Assembly: GCA_964462945.1 (NCBI GenBank)
Contig: CAYWZW010000011.1
Location: 31,004 to 95,003, forward strand
From: GCA-020343675 sp964462945
Lineage (GTDB): Bacteria; Planctomycetota; Phycisphaerae; Sedimentisphaerales; Anaerobacaceae
Direction of reading: 5' to 3'
Length of the DNA stretch: 64,000 bases
This document shows, one piece after another, positions 53,717 through 62,889 of the stretch (the first letter of the stretch is position 1; each line of letters begins with the position of its first letter). Position numbers and translations under genes: made by a program. The notes under the pieces are model-generated. The model was not told the origin of the DNA. It made no database searches and saw only the letters and a list, made by a program, of their open reading frames with translations.

Positions 53717-56700
53717 TCAGGAAACGGTGACGGTCAATCCCTCAGCGCTCACGTCGAAATCGAAGAACCGTGCCCGCTCGTTAGGTGGTTCGGCTTCGAG
53801 CATATCCCGCACGGATCGCGTATTTTCCGCCGATTTGCAGACCATCAGCATGAAACCGCCTCCACCGGCGCCGAGCAGTTTGGCGCCGTATATGAAGGGG
53901 CGGACTCGTTTAAACAACCATTCAATTTCATCAGTGCTGGAGTTCGGATCAAGCTGCTTGTTAAGCTGCCATGCAACGTCGATCAGATGCCCGAATGTTT
54001 CGATGTCCTTGCGAACGAGCGCGCCTGCCACCTCTTCAGCCACGATGTGAATCTGTTTTAATGTGGCCATCGTGGCGCGGTGCCGATCCAAGTATCGTCC
54101 AACGACTTGGTGCAGGATATTCTTGGCCAGCCGGGTAATGCCGGTATAGTACAGAAGGCTCCGCCCGCCGTTGGTCTTAGGGTCCAGAATGTCGGGCAGG
54201 ACATAATGGATGTGCGCATCGGGGACGAATCCGGGTTCGGTGACGATCATCTTCACGCCGTTGACTGCCCCTCCGATCTGGTCCTGCCAGCCGCCCCCGG
54301 TCGTCAACGCCTGTTCCAGGCGAAGCACACCATGAAATAGCTCACGCTGTGACAGCTCTCTGCCCATCGCGCGGTGAATTGCCGCAAGAATCACCGCTCC
54401 CATGATGCTCGACGTACCCAGACCGCTGCCCTTCGGAATCGCCGCAAGCGTCGTTAGCTCAATCCCTCCGCCGAATCGCTCCAGCGTTTTTTTCAAACTC
54501 CTGTCTTTGGTCTCAATGTCCGTTTGCGGCCGGAAGCACGACAACGCCAGGGCCGCCTTGGCAAGGGCGAAACTGCTGGTGGCCTTTCGATAGTCCAGCA
54601 GATCATCGAAGCGGATAATCTCAGTCCTCGCTCCCTGGTCGATGGAGCCGATGCGGATAACCGGCTCATCGATGATGCGGAGATACGCCTGGATAGGCGG
54701 CTGGCCGTTAAGATTGACCGCGGCATTGATGACACAGCCGCCATGCTCGAGCGAGTACGGCGGCGTATCCGTCCAGCCGCCGCCCACATCAAGGCGGGCG
54801 GGCGCACGCGCCCAGACAATCTCGTCGCTGCGCAGAACGCTCCCTGGATGGCTGTCCTGCTTGGAGCCGCCGGCAACGATCACGTTCTCCAGATTCTCGA
54901 AGGCGATACTTTGCGCCCGGCGAGCCCAGCGAACAATAGAAATCTTCGAGCTCACGTCGAGCCCCAGAGACAGCAACCAGTGATGCTCCGCCGGACCAAG
55001 CAGCCGCCTGAGCCCCGGCAGAACATTTGAGAGCGGAGGATCAGTATCTTCGTAAAGCTCTATCAGTGCAGAACCCAGCGTATGGATAACTCGTGGGAAC
55101 ACGAGGGATTCGACGTCGCCGCTGTTGCTGTTTCGCAAATGCCGGTGTGCTTCTGCAAGAATCTCGCAGACCCATGCACTCACGTCCTCAGCACCATTCA
55201 ACAAATACGCCAGTTCAGAGCTCGAGAGCCCACTTTGCGGGCGAAACAATTGCCGAAGGGACTGCCGGATCAGGTTTGCCCGAATCTTGTTGCGCCGCCT
55301 GTAAAAGTCACTGTGTTCGGCCAGGGTCAGAATCTGCTCAAGGGTGTACCTGTCTGCTCTCAGCCATGCCTTGAAGTCCGCATCACGCGCGCCGGCCGGG
55401 TCAAAGATCCACAGCCATCGCTTGTATTCGGCGTGAGTTTTTACCGCCGGAAACATGCGGGCATTCCAAATACTCCGTTTCGCGGGAGGCAGATTGGTGT
55501 CCCAGACATCTTCCGGCCCGGCGCCGACGGCTTTAAGCCATTCGAACACGTCAACTCCGCAGAAAGTCCCGCCTTCTCTTGTCTGCTTGAACGTATCATC
55601 CAGCGTGTAACAGCGGACAAACCAGACACCCTTGCCTTTGGGGTTCTTTCCTCGTATGACGTCGAGACATGCCCTTGGCGGCAGAGAGATCGGCTCATCA
55701 ATATCGACCCCAACGACGACATTTTCTCCGCCCAGAATGAGCGGTGAACGTATCCGGCAGGCCTCCACCCAGGAGGATGTCCCTTTCACAACGCCGCCGT
55801 CGCCAATCTCGTTGTTGATGTCAAGAAAGGTTCGCAGGTCAGATGCTCCGCGGTCTTCCTGCAGCAGCCGGGTGCCGCTGATGATAATCGCTCTGCTGGT
55901 TCCGAAGTCCAGGAAATCACAGTGCCTCAGCAATGTCATGCTGAAGGGTACCTGTGAAAAGACTCGAAATAGCTTGGCGAGCAGAGTCTTACTCCATTTT
56001 GAACCACTGTCCCGGGCGGATTTTCGGTGTTCGGATTGGCAGGCTTCACTGCCCATGGCGCAGCATATCTCGCGATAGAAATCCAAACCGCGTTCTATAA
56101 CGGCTCGGCCCACGTCGCCGCTCAGAGCAAGCCTGCCGTCTTTGCCGGGACGAGCACCGAAAAGTTTGAGGAGTTTAACGGCCGTTCTCGCGTCGAAGTT
56201 CATAACCCCAATATCCAGACAAGTCTGACCGTATGGGTCGATCGCTCCTTTTTCTTTCTGCTCGGCTACGGTGGGCTTCTGGAGGTACAATCTCACCTGG
56301 TCTGCCTGCCCTCTGCAAAAGACACCGTGTTCGCTTGCCTGCTCAGGTGGAGCGTAACAGGCCAATCCCGTGACACCCTCGGCGGCGAATTTTGCCTCCG
56401 AGGGCTCGAATCTCAACAACACGTCGCCCGACGTGATCACCACCTGGCCGCCCCCGCTCTTGTCTTCGCAAGAAGACGCGGGGGCCGCCGGCTCGGGCAA
56501 AGCCAGGTATGTCGGCAATTGCCGGTCAAACAGGCTCACGGGGATCGCAATGTCACTTTCGCACGGAACCGGAACAAATATTTTTCCGCAGGGGCCGTAT
56601 GCAGGCAGCCGTCTCGAATCGCCGCCGGCGTGAACGATGAGAATTCGCAACTTCCTGAGAGCTTCCTCCCAGGCGTCCGGGTCCGTAACACCCGCGTTCT

Positions 56701-56926
56701 GGTCAAGCTGTTGACCGAGAACCTCCATCAGGCAGTAAAGTGTGCTGCCTCCGCTGCCGACTCGCTTTCCGCCGGGGTCAGCCACAACGATAACGTTGTG
56801 GACGTTGCTCAGAAGCCCCAAATCCTGTCGGATTTTCAGTTGCAGCTCATAGCCCTTCGCCTGCGCCTCGTTGGACGCCGTAACGATGAGGTAGTCCCAC
56901 TGATTCAATTTCGCACGTACGCGCAT
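53717..56926 (-). CDS. fkp: Bifunctional L-fucokinase/GDP-L-fucose pyrophosphorylase (FKP)
   Basis: 1069 residues. The N-terminal pyrophosphorylase part (about 1-450) has WDYLIVTASNEAQAKGYE, VGSGGSTLYCL and LIVHAGGDSRRLPAYGPCGKIFVPVP, the nucleotidyltransferase loop. The GHMP kinase part (about 720-1065) has RLDVGGGWTDTPPY, the ATP loop IPKGSGLGTSSIMGAVILA and GAKLLGAGGGGFML. It converts free L-fucose to fucose-1-phosphate and then GDP-fucose, as in Bacteroides fragilis FKP (about 950 residues). This one is slightly longer. It feeds fucose into the neighbouring glycosyltransferases and lies 10 bp behind the epimerase gene. Confidence 0.93.
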   Translation of the reverse strand: MRVRAKLNQWDYLIVTASNEAQAKGYELQLKIRQDLGLLSNVHNVIVVADPGGKRVGSGGSTLYCLMEVLGQQLDQNAGVTDPDAWEEALRKLRILIVHAGGDSRRLPAYGPCGKIFVPVPCESDIAIPVSLFDRQLPTYLALPEPAAPASSCEDKSGGGQVVITSGDVLLRFEPSEAKFAAEGVTGLACYAPPEQASEHGVFCRGQADQVRLYLQKPTVAEQKEKGAIDPYGQTCLDIGVMNFDARTAVKLLKLFGARPGKDGRLALSGDVGRAVIERGLDFYREICCAMGSEACQSEHRKSARDSGSKWSKTLLAKLFRVFSQVPFSMTLLRHCDFLDFGTSRAIIISGTRLLQEDRGASDLRTFLDINNEIGDGGVVKGTSSWVEACRIRSPLILGGENVVVGVDIDEPISLPPRACLDVIRGKNPKGKGVWFVRCYTLDDTFKQTREGGTFCGVDVFEWLKAVGAGPEDVWDTNLPPAKRSIWNARMFPAVKTHAEYKRWLWIFDPAGARDADFKAWLRADRYTLEQILTLAEHSDFYRRRNKIRANLIRQSLRQLFRPQSGLSSSELAYLLNGAEDVSAWVCEILAEAHRHLRNSNSGDVESLVFPRVIHTLGSALIELYEDTDPPLSNVLPGLRRLLGPAEHHWLLSLGLDVSSKISIVRWARRAQSIAFENLENVIVAGGSKQDSHPGSVLRSDEIVWARAPARLDVGGGWTDTPPYSLEHGGCVINAAVNLNGQPPIQAYLRIIDEPVIRIGSIDQGARTEIIRFDDLLDYRKATSSFALAKAALALSCFRPQTDIETKDRSLKKTLERFGGGIELTTLAAIPKGSGLGTSSIMGAVILAAIHRAMGRELSQRELFHGVLRLEQALTTGGGWQDQIGGAVNGVKMIVTEPGFVPDAHIHYVLPDILDPKTNGGRSLLYYTGITRLAKNILHQVVGRYLDRHRATMATLKQIHIVAEEVAGALVRKDIETFGHLIDVAWQLNKQLDPNSSTDEIEWLFKRVRPFIYGAKLLGAGGGGFMLMVCKSAENTRSVRDMLEAEPPNERARFFDFDVSAEGLTVTVS

Positions 56927-56936
56927 AGGGATTGAT

Positions 56937-57923
56937 TCAATACGATCCGCTCTGGAGACGAGGACTCTGCTTTAAGCTTTCGGCAATTAACAGCAGGGCT
57001 TCATCCAGGCTTGTCTGAGGTTCCCAGCCGATTCTCTCTTTGATCCGCTCCAGGCTCGGCACACGCCGCATCATATCCTCTATCGGCCTGCCGTAGGCGG
57101 TCTCGTATGGCACGAACCGCTTCCTACTCTTGCTGCCTGTCATTTCGATGATTTTGTCGGCCAGACCTTCGATGCTGATTTCCTCGTTCGTACCGATATT
57201 ATACACCTGACCGGCTGCCTGCTTGCAGCTCATCAGGCGGATAATCGCCTCGACGAGGTCGGCCACATAACAGAAGCAGCGGGTCTGCTTGCCGGTACCA
57301 TATATCAGGACGGGCTCATTGTTGAGCGCGCTTTGAACGAATCGGGGCACCACCATCCCGTATTGGCCCGTCTGCCTTGGCCCGATGGTGTTGAAGAACC
57401 TGCCGATGACGACGTCCAGTCCGTACTGCTGATAAAAGGCCAGGCCCAGAAATTCGTCTATCGCCTTGCTGCAGGCGTACGACCACCGCGACAGACGGGT
57501 GCTGCCGAGCACGATATCGTCATCTTCACGAAAGGGAACCGCTTCGCTCTTGCCATAGACCTCGCTGCTTGAAGCGATCAGGATTTTCTTGTGGAATTTG
57601 TTGGCTGCGTCCAGCACGATTTCCGTGCCGCCGATATTGGTTTCTATCGTATGCACCGGGTCCTCGGCGATCAGCTTGACACCCACCGCCGCAGCTAAAT
57701 GAAAGATTACGTCACAGCGCTTGGCCAGAGGTTCCATGAGTTCGGCGTTGCGGATGTCGCCCGCGACGAACTCAAAGCAGGAATGTTCCTTGAAGCTCTC
57801 GACATTTTTCAGGCTGCCGGTGCTGAGGTTGTCGATGACGGAGACCTGATTGCCGTCTTTGAGCAATCGTTCCGTCAAATGAGACCCGATGAAACCAGCG
57901 CCACCCGTTACTAATGCTCTCAT
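56937..57923 (-). CDS. NAD-dependent nucleotide-sugar epimerase/dehydratase
   Basis: 328 residues of the extended SDR family. Nucleotide site TGGAGFIGSHLTERLL, LSTGSLKNV, the VIFHLAAAVGVKLI strand, SSSEVYG (Ser) and WSYACSKAIDEFL with the Tyr-x3-Lys pair. It resembles UDP-glucose 4-epimerase/UDP-glucuronate-decarboxylase-like enzymes; exact substrate unclear. The first gene of the minus-strand glycan operon. No clear promoter was seen in the 57924-58491 gap upstream. Confidence 0.9.
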   Translation of the reverse strand: MRALVTGGAGFIGSHLTERLLKDGNQVSVIDNLSTGSLKNVESFKEHSCFEFVAGDIRNAELMEPLAKRCDVIFHLAAAVGVKLIAEDPVHTIETNIGGTEIVLDAANKFHKKILIASSSEVYGKSEAVPFREDDDIVLGSTRLSRWSYACSKAIDEFLGLAFYQQYGLDVVIGRFFNTIGPRQTGQYGMVVPRFVQSALNNEPVLIYGTGKQTRCFCYVADLVEAIIRLMSCKQAAGQVYNIGTNEEISIEGLADKIIEMTGSKSRKRFVPYETAYGRPIEDMMRRVPSLERIKERIGWEPQTSLDEALLLIAESLKQSPRLQSGSY

Positions 57924-58089
57924 GTAAGCCCTGTCGAATAAATTCCCATCCGCACAGAATAATAATCTTCAGGCAATTATCAACATCGAATACATCTGCT
58001 TGGACTCCGTCCCCGTCGGCTGCGCGGAAAGCGAGTGCAGCCTCGCTGCTATATCAAAATTCTCCACGGGGACTATTTTCAGCAGTCCA

Positions 58090-58218
58090 GGGGACTCCTT
58101 ACGGAGTGCGTAGGGCGGAGCTCCCGGCTACGGCTCGGCCTTCGCCGAGACGAGTGCCCCGCCATAATTGTCCCGGGGACCGCTTACGGAGAATCGGTGG
58201 GCTAAAGCCAACCCTACG
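58090..58218. repeat. Intergenic repeat cluster (GGGGAC-type, two copies, with CGTAGGG/CCCTACG arms)
   Basis: GGGGACTCCTTACGG (58090-58104) and GGGGACCGCTTACGG (58175-58189) are near copies; a third is at 6980-6994. CGTAGGG (58109-58115) and CCCTACG (58212-58218) form arms around most of the region. No gene is supported in 57924-58491; ORFs there are antisense to the pterin gene or lack start signals. Confidence 0.5.
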
Positions 58219-58491
58219 AGTCTATAGCATAAGTATCGGCAAATAAAGAACATAGCTTTAGTAAAGGCCAGACCCCGAATCCGCCTGTTTGCTTTGCAGG
58301 ATGGAGCGTCAAGTCATCGACGCCAATTAGTCTTGCCCTGGAGCGGCATGCGCCCCAAAGGCCCGATAACTTCTCAGCGCCTGCATTGATGATATTCACG
58401 CGCGGGACATACGGTTTTCAACAGGATGCGACGGTGCTTCAACAGTATTCGCCGATTTTATCGGTCCCCCGGGGCGGTGTTGGCTCTGGCT

Positions 58492-59289
58492 TCAGCCGTA
58501 GTACGAGCAGTATGTTTTGTCGGTTTCCCAAACGGTCACACGATGCAGCGCCGCTTGGCCGAACTTGCCGACGAGCCGGTTCCATGCGAAAACGGCGATA
58601 TTCTCGACGGTGGGATTGGTCCTGGCGAACTGGTCAAGATCGGTATTCAGGTTCTTATGGTCAAGAAGCTCAATCAGCTCATCGTCCACTATTTTTTCGA
58701 AATCACCGATGCGAAAATCATTTCCGGCTGCTGGCATCTTTATCGCAATCTCTGCGGTATAGTTGTGCCCGTGACCCGTGGGGTTTGCACATTTTCCGAA
58801 AATCTCGAAGTTGCGCTCCTCGGAAAAATCGTCGTTCCAGAGCTTGTGCGTCGCTGCAAATTCAAATTTCTCACAAAAATAAACCATATCCAAATCCTTT
58901 GAATCGACAGCTACTATCCTGAAAGGATTGAGCTTCAAACCCAGTTTACTCAGCCGGGCCGTTCCGAATTTGTCAGCTAACCGGCTCCGGGCCGATCCCA
59001 AAAGCTCGGCTATTGCAGAAAACCCGATATGTTTGGCCTGCCGGAAATCCCGCGTTATCCGCTCGGCAAAAAGCGGCACGACGAATTCTCGAACGTTCCT
59101 GTCAATGTCGGTGACGTTCACGACGAATCCCGTGGCCGGCTCAACGGCGCCGGTCACCTCAACGGATAATTCGAAGAAAATCGATAACCCCTCACCCGCC
59201 GGCTCGGAGACAAACGAATTAAAACCCTTGTTTTGTTCCGGCAGGAAAGGATTAATCGAAAACCGCACGTGCCTGGCCAGCTCATGCAT
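58492..59289 (-). CDS. Tandem 6-pyruvoyl-tetrahydropterin synthase/QueD-like protein
   Basis: 265 residues, two PTPS-like domains where QueD has one. The C-terminal copy (about 131-265) is intact: zinc His in FEFAATHKL, the Cys in FGKCANPTGHGHNYTAEI, then the two His of the HGH triad, the HKNLNTDLDQFARTNPTVENIAV block and Glu in VTVWETDKTYCSYYG. The N-terminal copy lacks the zinc His set and would be structural. Acts on dihydroneopterin triphosphate from FolE, whose gene is directly upstream (21 bp). Queuosine or tetrahydropterin cofactor synthesis are both possible. Confidence 0.88.
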   Translation of the reverse strand: MHELARHVRFSINPFLPEQNKGFNSFVSEPAGEGLSIFFELSVEVTGAVEPATGFVVNVTDIDRNVREFVVPLFAERITRDFRQAKHIGFSAIAELLGSARSRLADKFGTARLSKLGLKLNPFRIVAVDSKDLDMVYFCEKFEFAATHKLWNDDFSEERNFEIFGKCANPTGHGHNYTAEIAIKMPAAGNDFRIGDFEKIVDDELIELLDHKNLNTDLDQFARTNPTVENIAVFAWNRLVGKFGQAALHRVTVWETDKTYCSYYG

Positions 59290-59310
59290 AAGTGAAATCC
59301 TTTTTACTTT

Positions 59311-59886
59311 CTACTTGTGCATCAGGCTCAAGACTTCACTTCTGCTCCTGGGGTCCTTCTTGAAGATGCCCCGGAGCGCCGATGTCACCATTGCCGAGCC
59401 GGGTTTCCTTATGCCTCGAATGGTCATGCAGCTATGCGAAGCTTCCAGCACCACGGCAGCGCCGTGCGGCTTCAGGCTGCTCATGATGAAATCGGCTATC
59501 TGGTACGTCAGCCTTTCCTGGGTCTGGAGCCGGCGGGCAAAACAATCCACGATCCGCGCCAATTTGCTGACCCCAAGCACCATCCCGGAGGGTAAATACG
59601 CAACATGAGCCGAGCCGATAAACGGCATCAAATGATGCTCACAGATACTGTAAAAAGGGATGTTCCGCAGCAGAACGATTTCGTCGTAGTTTTCGGTAAA
59701 GACGCCGCGAAGATGCATGTCAGGGTCCTCCTGCATCCCGCCCAAAAGTTCAGCGTACATCCTTGCGACCCGTTCCGGCGTTCGCTTAAGCCCCTCGCGC
59801 TCCGTGTCTTCGCCCACGGCAATGAGTATTTCCTTGACGGCCTTTTCAATCCTGTCGGTATCCACACTTTTGCTTTTCTTGTTCAT
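59311..59886 (-). CDS. folE: GTP cyclohydrolase I
   Basis: 191 residues, the usual size of bacterial FolE. Zinc and active-site residues are visible: the Cys and His of IPFYSICEHHLMPFIGSAHVAYLPSG, the QTQERLTYQIADFI block, and the second Cys in ASHSCMTIRGIRKPGSAMVT. It opens GTP to dihydroneopterin triphosphate, feeding folate or the pterin/queuosine step of the next gene. Starts with ATG 59886. Confidence 0.96.
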   Translation of the reverse strand: MNKKSKSVDTDRIEKAVKEILIAVGEDTEREGLKRTPERVARMYAELLGGMQEDPDMHLRGVFTENYDEIVLLRNIPFYSICEHHLMPFIGSAHVAYLPSGMVLGVSKLARIVDCFARRLQTQERLTYQIADFIMSSLKPHGAAVVLEASHSCMTIRGIRKPGSAMVTSALRGIFKKDPRSRSEVLSLMHK

Positions 59887-59910
59887 GGCTCGAGTATCGT
59901 ATTCAAGAGA

Positions 59911-61455
59911 TCATTTGTTCTTCGCGCTTGCCAGATTGGTAAGGTAGGCTGTCAGCAGCCTCACTCCGAATCCGCTTGCGCCCTCCGCCGCGAAATCCGT
60001 GGCCTTGTCGAAGCTCCAGACGCCGGCAATATCAAGGTGTGCCCATTTCTTGTCCCCCGCAAACTGCCCTAAGAACGCCGCAGCGGTACACGCCCCGCCC
60101 CATTTGCTGCCGATGTTCTTCAGGTCCGCTATCTTGCTCTTCATCTCTTTGGCGTACTCATCGCCGCTGGGCATGGGCCAGACTTTTTCGCCGCTGCTCT
60201 CTGAGGCTTTCTGTAATTGTCTGGTCAGCCCGTCATCATTGCCCATCAGCCCGGCCATGTACTTACCGAGGGCCACCACGCACGCGCCGGTCAATGTGGC
60301 GATATCGATGATGACGTCGCAGTTTTGCTTGACGGCATAGCTTAAGGCATCGCACAATATCATTCTACCTTCGGCGTCGGTATTCTGGACCTCGACGGAT
60401 TTTCCGCTGAACGTGTTAAGAATGTCCCCGGGCCGGTAGCTTGTCCCGCTCGGCATGTTTTCCGCCGCCGGCACGATTCCCAGGACGTTCACGGGCAGGC
60501 CCAGCTCCGCCACGGCCTTCATGGTTGCCAAAACGGTGGTGCCTCCCGATTTATCCAATTTCATTTCCTCCATGTTGGCGGCTGGCTTGATGCTGATCCC
60601 GCCGGAGTCGAACGTTATCGCCTTGCCCACCAGCGCAACTTTTGGCCGGGTGCCTGGGACTTTGCCGGCGGGGCTGTATTTTAGAACGATAAACCTCGGT
60701 TTGCTCTGTGAACCTGAGCCGACGGCGAGCACCCCGCCCATGCCCTTTGCGGCCATCTGCTTTTCGTCAAAAACCGTACAGCTTAGCCTCGTGGAGCCCT
60801 GGGCCAGCTCTTTTGCGACAGCGGCCAATTCGGCCGGATTGACGACGTTGGCCGGCCGGTTTGCCAACGTACGGGCGTAACTTTGTGCCTTGCCGATAAT
60901 GATTCCGCTCGAAAGCCCCTGTTTCAACTTTTTCGTTTTTGCCGGATCCGGATCGATCAGCTCAACTCTCAGCGCCCCTAACCGCCCGTCTTCGCTCTCG
61001 GTGACGAATTCGTCATAGCGATAGCTGCCGAAATACGTCCCTTCGCCGCACGCCTGTCCCATCGCGGACAAATCAAAACGTGCCCCGAACGCCTTGTGCA
61101 GGGCCAGGCTGAGCGTTTCTGCTTTGCTCTCTACGGACTTTTTTGCCGCGCTCGCCGCCGCCCTGCGGACGGTGTCGAGTGTTGCCTTTTTCTTTTCACC
61201 AAGGCCGATGATTAGGACCCTCTTGGCGCCGATCCGGTCGTTGCCATAGACCACGGCGCTGGCCCCGTCTTTTCCATTAAAATCACCCAGCTTAATCAAG
61301 CGGCTGATAGCACCGTCGAGCTTATCGTCAAGCTCTCTGTTGGGCTTGTCCAGTTCTTTCGCATCGCAAAACGTCCCCACGGCGAGCACGTCGGTTTTGC
61401 ACGTGCTGAAATCGACGTTTCTCGTTTTCAGCTCGACATTGATAATCTCTTTCAT
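59911..61455 (-). CDS. pepA: Leucyl aminopeptidase (M17 family)
   Basis: 514 residues from ATG 61455. The C-terminal catalytic domain shows KVALVGKAITFDSGGISIKPAANMEEMKLDKSGG with the metal-binding Lys, Asp and the NTDAEGRMILCDALSYA motif that is the M17 signature. It removes N-terminal residues from peptides in the cytoplasm, binding two metal ions. GGAAGG upstream of the ATG supports this start; the frame extends a further 42 codons upstream only through a palindromic repeat. It is the next gene after prfB on the minus strand. Confidence 0.95.
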   Translation of the reverse strand: MKEIINVELKTRNVDFSTCKTDVLAVGTFCDAKELDKPNRELDDKLDGAISRLIKLGDFNGKDGASAVVYGNDRIGAKRVLIIGLGEKKKATLDTVRRAAASAAKKSVESKAETLSLALHKAFGARFDLSAMGQACGEGTYFGSYRYDEFVTESEDGRLGALRVELIDPDPAKTKKLKQGLSSGIIIGKAQSYARTLANRPANVVNPAELAAVAKELAQGSTRLSCTVFDEKQMAAKGMGGVLAVGSGSQSKPRFIVLKYSPAGKVPGTRPKVALVGKAITFDSGGISIKPAANMEEMKLDKSGGTTVLATMKAVAELGLPVNVLGIVPAAENMPSGTSYRPGDILNTFSGKSVEVQNTDAEGRMILCDALSYAVKQNCDVIIDIATLTGACVVALGKYMAGLMGNDDGLTRQLQKASESSGEKVWPMPSGDEYAKEMKSKIADLKNIGSKWGGACTAAAFLGQFAGDKKWAHLDIAGVWSFDKATDFAAEGASGFGVRLLTAYLTNLASAKNK

Positions 61456-61469
61456 ATTCCTGGCCTTCC

Positions 61470-61504
61470 TTCGACTCCGCTCAGGACGGTGAGCCTGTCG
61501 AACC
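61470..61504. repeat. REP-like palindrome between prfB and pepA (core copy 3)
   Basis: TTCGACTCCGCTCAGG (61470-61485) with GTCGAA at the other end near 61498-61503 makes an imperfect palindrome. Its core matches 17272-17287 (reverse orientation) and 44016-44031. Such sequences are common small intergenic repeats in environmental bacteria. Confidence 0.6.
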
Positions 61505-61522
61505 ATTTTCCCTTCTTGATCT

Positions 61523-62642
61523 CTACCTTTTGGCTTGCCTCGTTTTGGCTCTGTGATGCAGATAGCTCTCGATGAATCCATCGAGTTTCCCGTCCAGCAC
61601 GGCGTCCACGTTGCCGGTCTGAAAATCCGTTCGATGGTCCTTGACCAGTTGGTACGGCTGCAGAACGTAGCTTCGTATCTGATTTCCCCAGGCGATTTCG
61701 CCTTTGTCGCCGTGCAGTTTTGCCAGCTCCGCGTCGCGCTTTTGGCTCTCCAGCATGTAGAGTCTGGCCTTGAGCACTTTCATGGCCTGGGCGCGGTTCT
61801 TGTGCTGGCTTCGTTCGTTCTGGCACTGCACCACGATACCGGTCGGCTCGTGCGTAATCCGCACCGCCGAGCTGGTCTTGTTCACATGTTGTCCCCCGGC
61901 GCCGCTGGCGCGGTAAAAGTCGATCCGGAGGTCATCTTCATCGATCTGGACGTCGATATCCTCCTCGAATTCCGGCACACAGTCCACCGCGGCAAAGCTT
62001 GTGTGCCGTCGCTTGTTCGCATCAAAGGGGCTGATCCGAACGAGGCGATGCACTCCCATTTCGCATGAGAGCTTGCCGAACGCAAAAGGCCCGGCGACCC
62101 GCAGCGTGATCGACCGGATTCCTGCTTCTTCGCCCGGCGTAATGTCAAGCTCCCCGAACTGGTATTTGTTTGCTTCGAAATATCGCGTGTACATCCTCAG
62201 CAGCATACTAGCCCAGTCGCAGCTTTCCGTTCCTCCGGCGCCGGCGTGGATGCTGAAGAAGCAGTTCTTCGTGTCTTCGGGCCGCGACAGCAGTCCCGCC
62301 AGCTCAATCTGCTCGCACCTCTTGACAAGTGCCGCCAGGTCTTCTTCCAGCTCTTTGAGCTCTTCCTGGTCCGCCTCAGCGGCCGCCAGCTCGAACAGCT
62401 CCCGGATGTCGCCCACTTCACGCTGCACTTCTTCCACCGGCTCAATGACCGCTTTCAGGGCGCTCAATTGAGACACGACGGACTGAGCGGAATCGGGATT
62501 GTCCCAGAACCCCGCCCTGGACATCCGCGCCTCCAGCTCCTGCAATTGGGATCGTTTGCTCGGCAGGTCAAAGCCAGTCCCGGATTTTCTCAACCCGGGC
62601 CGAAAGCTCTGATATTGCTGATTTTAGCTCTGTTGTTTCCAT
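61523..62642 (-). CDS. prfB: Peptide chain release factor 2 with programmed +1 frameshift
   Basis: Recognises UGA and UAA. It begins at ATG 62642 and reads 24 codons to an in-frame TGA (62570-62568) in the context CTT-TGA-C. A +1 shift skips one T, continuing with GAC at 62569, and reads on to 61523. This is the known autoregulatory site of RF2. Confirming motifs downstream are VRISPFDANKRRHTSF (SPF anticodon, RF2-specific) and SGAGGQHVNKTSSAVRI (GGQ peptide hydrolysis). About 371 residues when joined. The Shine-Dalgarno-like stimulator usually found before the slip is weak here (CCGGGAC). Treat as one gene, not two ORFs. Confidence 0.94.
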
Positions 62643-62656
62643 TTTTCACCGGTCTT

Positions 62657-62685
62657 CTTATATCATACGGCGGTGAAACGTGCAA
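62657..62685 (-). promoter_or_regulatory. Predicted promoter of prfB
   Basis: On the minus strand, TTGCAC (62685-62680), 17-bp spacer and TATAAG (62662-62657), 14 bases from the ATG. The leader would be only about 8 nt. Confidence 0.5.
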
Positions 62686-62889
62686 TAGGTTGTTGTTTCG
62701 AAGGCAAGGCTACTGCCAAGTTGAAGGTTCGACATGCTTTTGGAAACAAAAAATCTGCTTTCTTGGTTTTTGGTAGTATCTCACGATACTGGTAAGGACT
62801 GATAATGCTTTTGGCTGTTGTAACCCGACTTTGAATATCTGTTATGACGAGTTCTCACATAGAAACACAAAAATCATGTGCTAACGTCG

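Noticed and set aside
58386..58922. Two overlapping plus-strand frames near the pterin gene
   Set aside because: They lie opposite the PTPS-like gene and lack start signals.
62523..62593. Release factor 2 starting at the internal GTG of the second frame
   Set aside because: The upstream ATG at 62642, 24 codons before CTT-TGA-C, gives the normal programmed-frameshift organisation.
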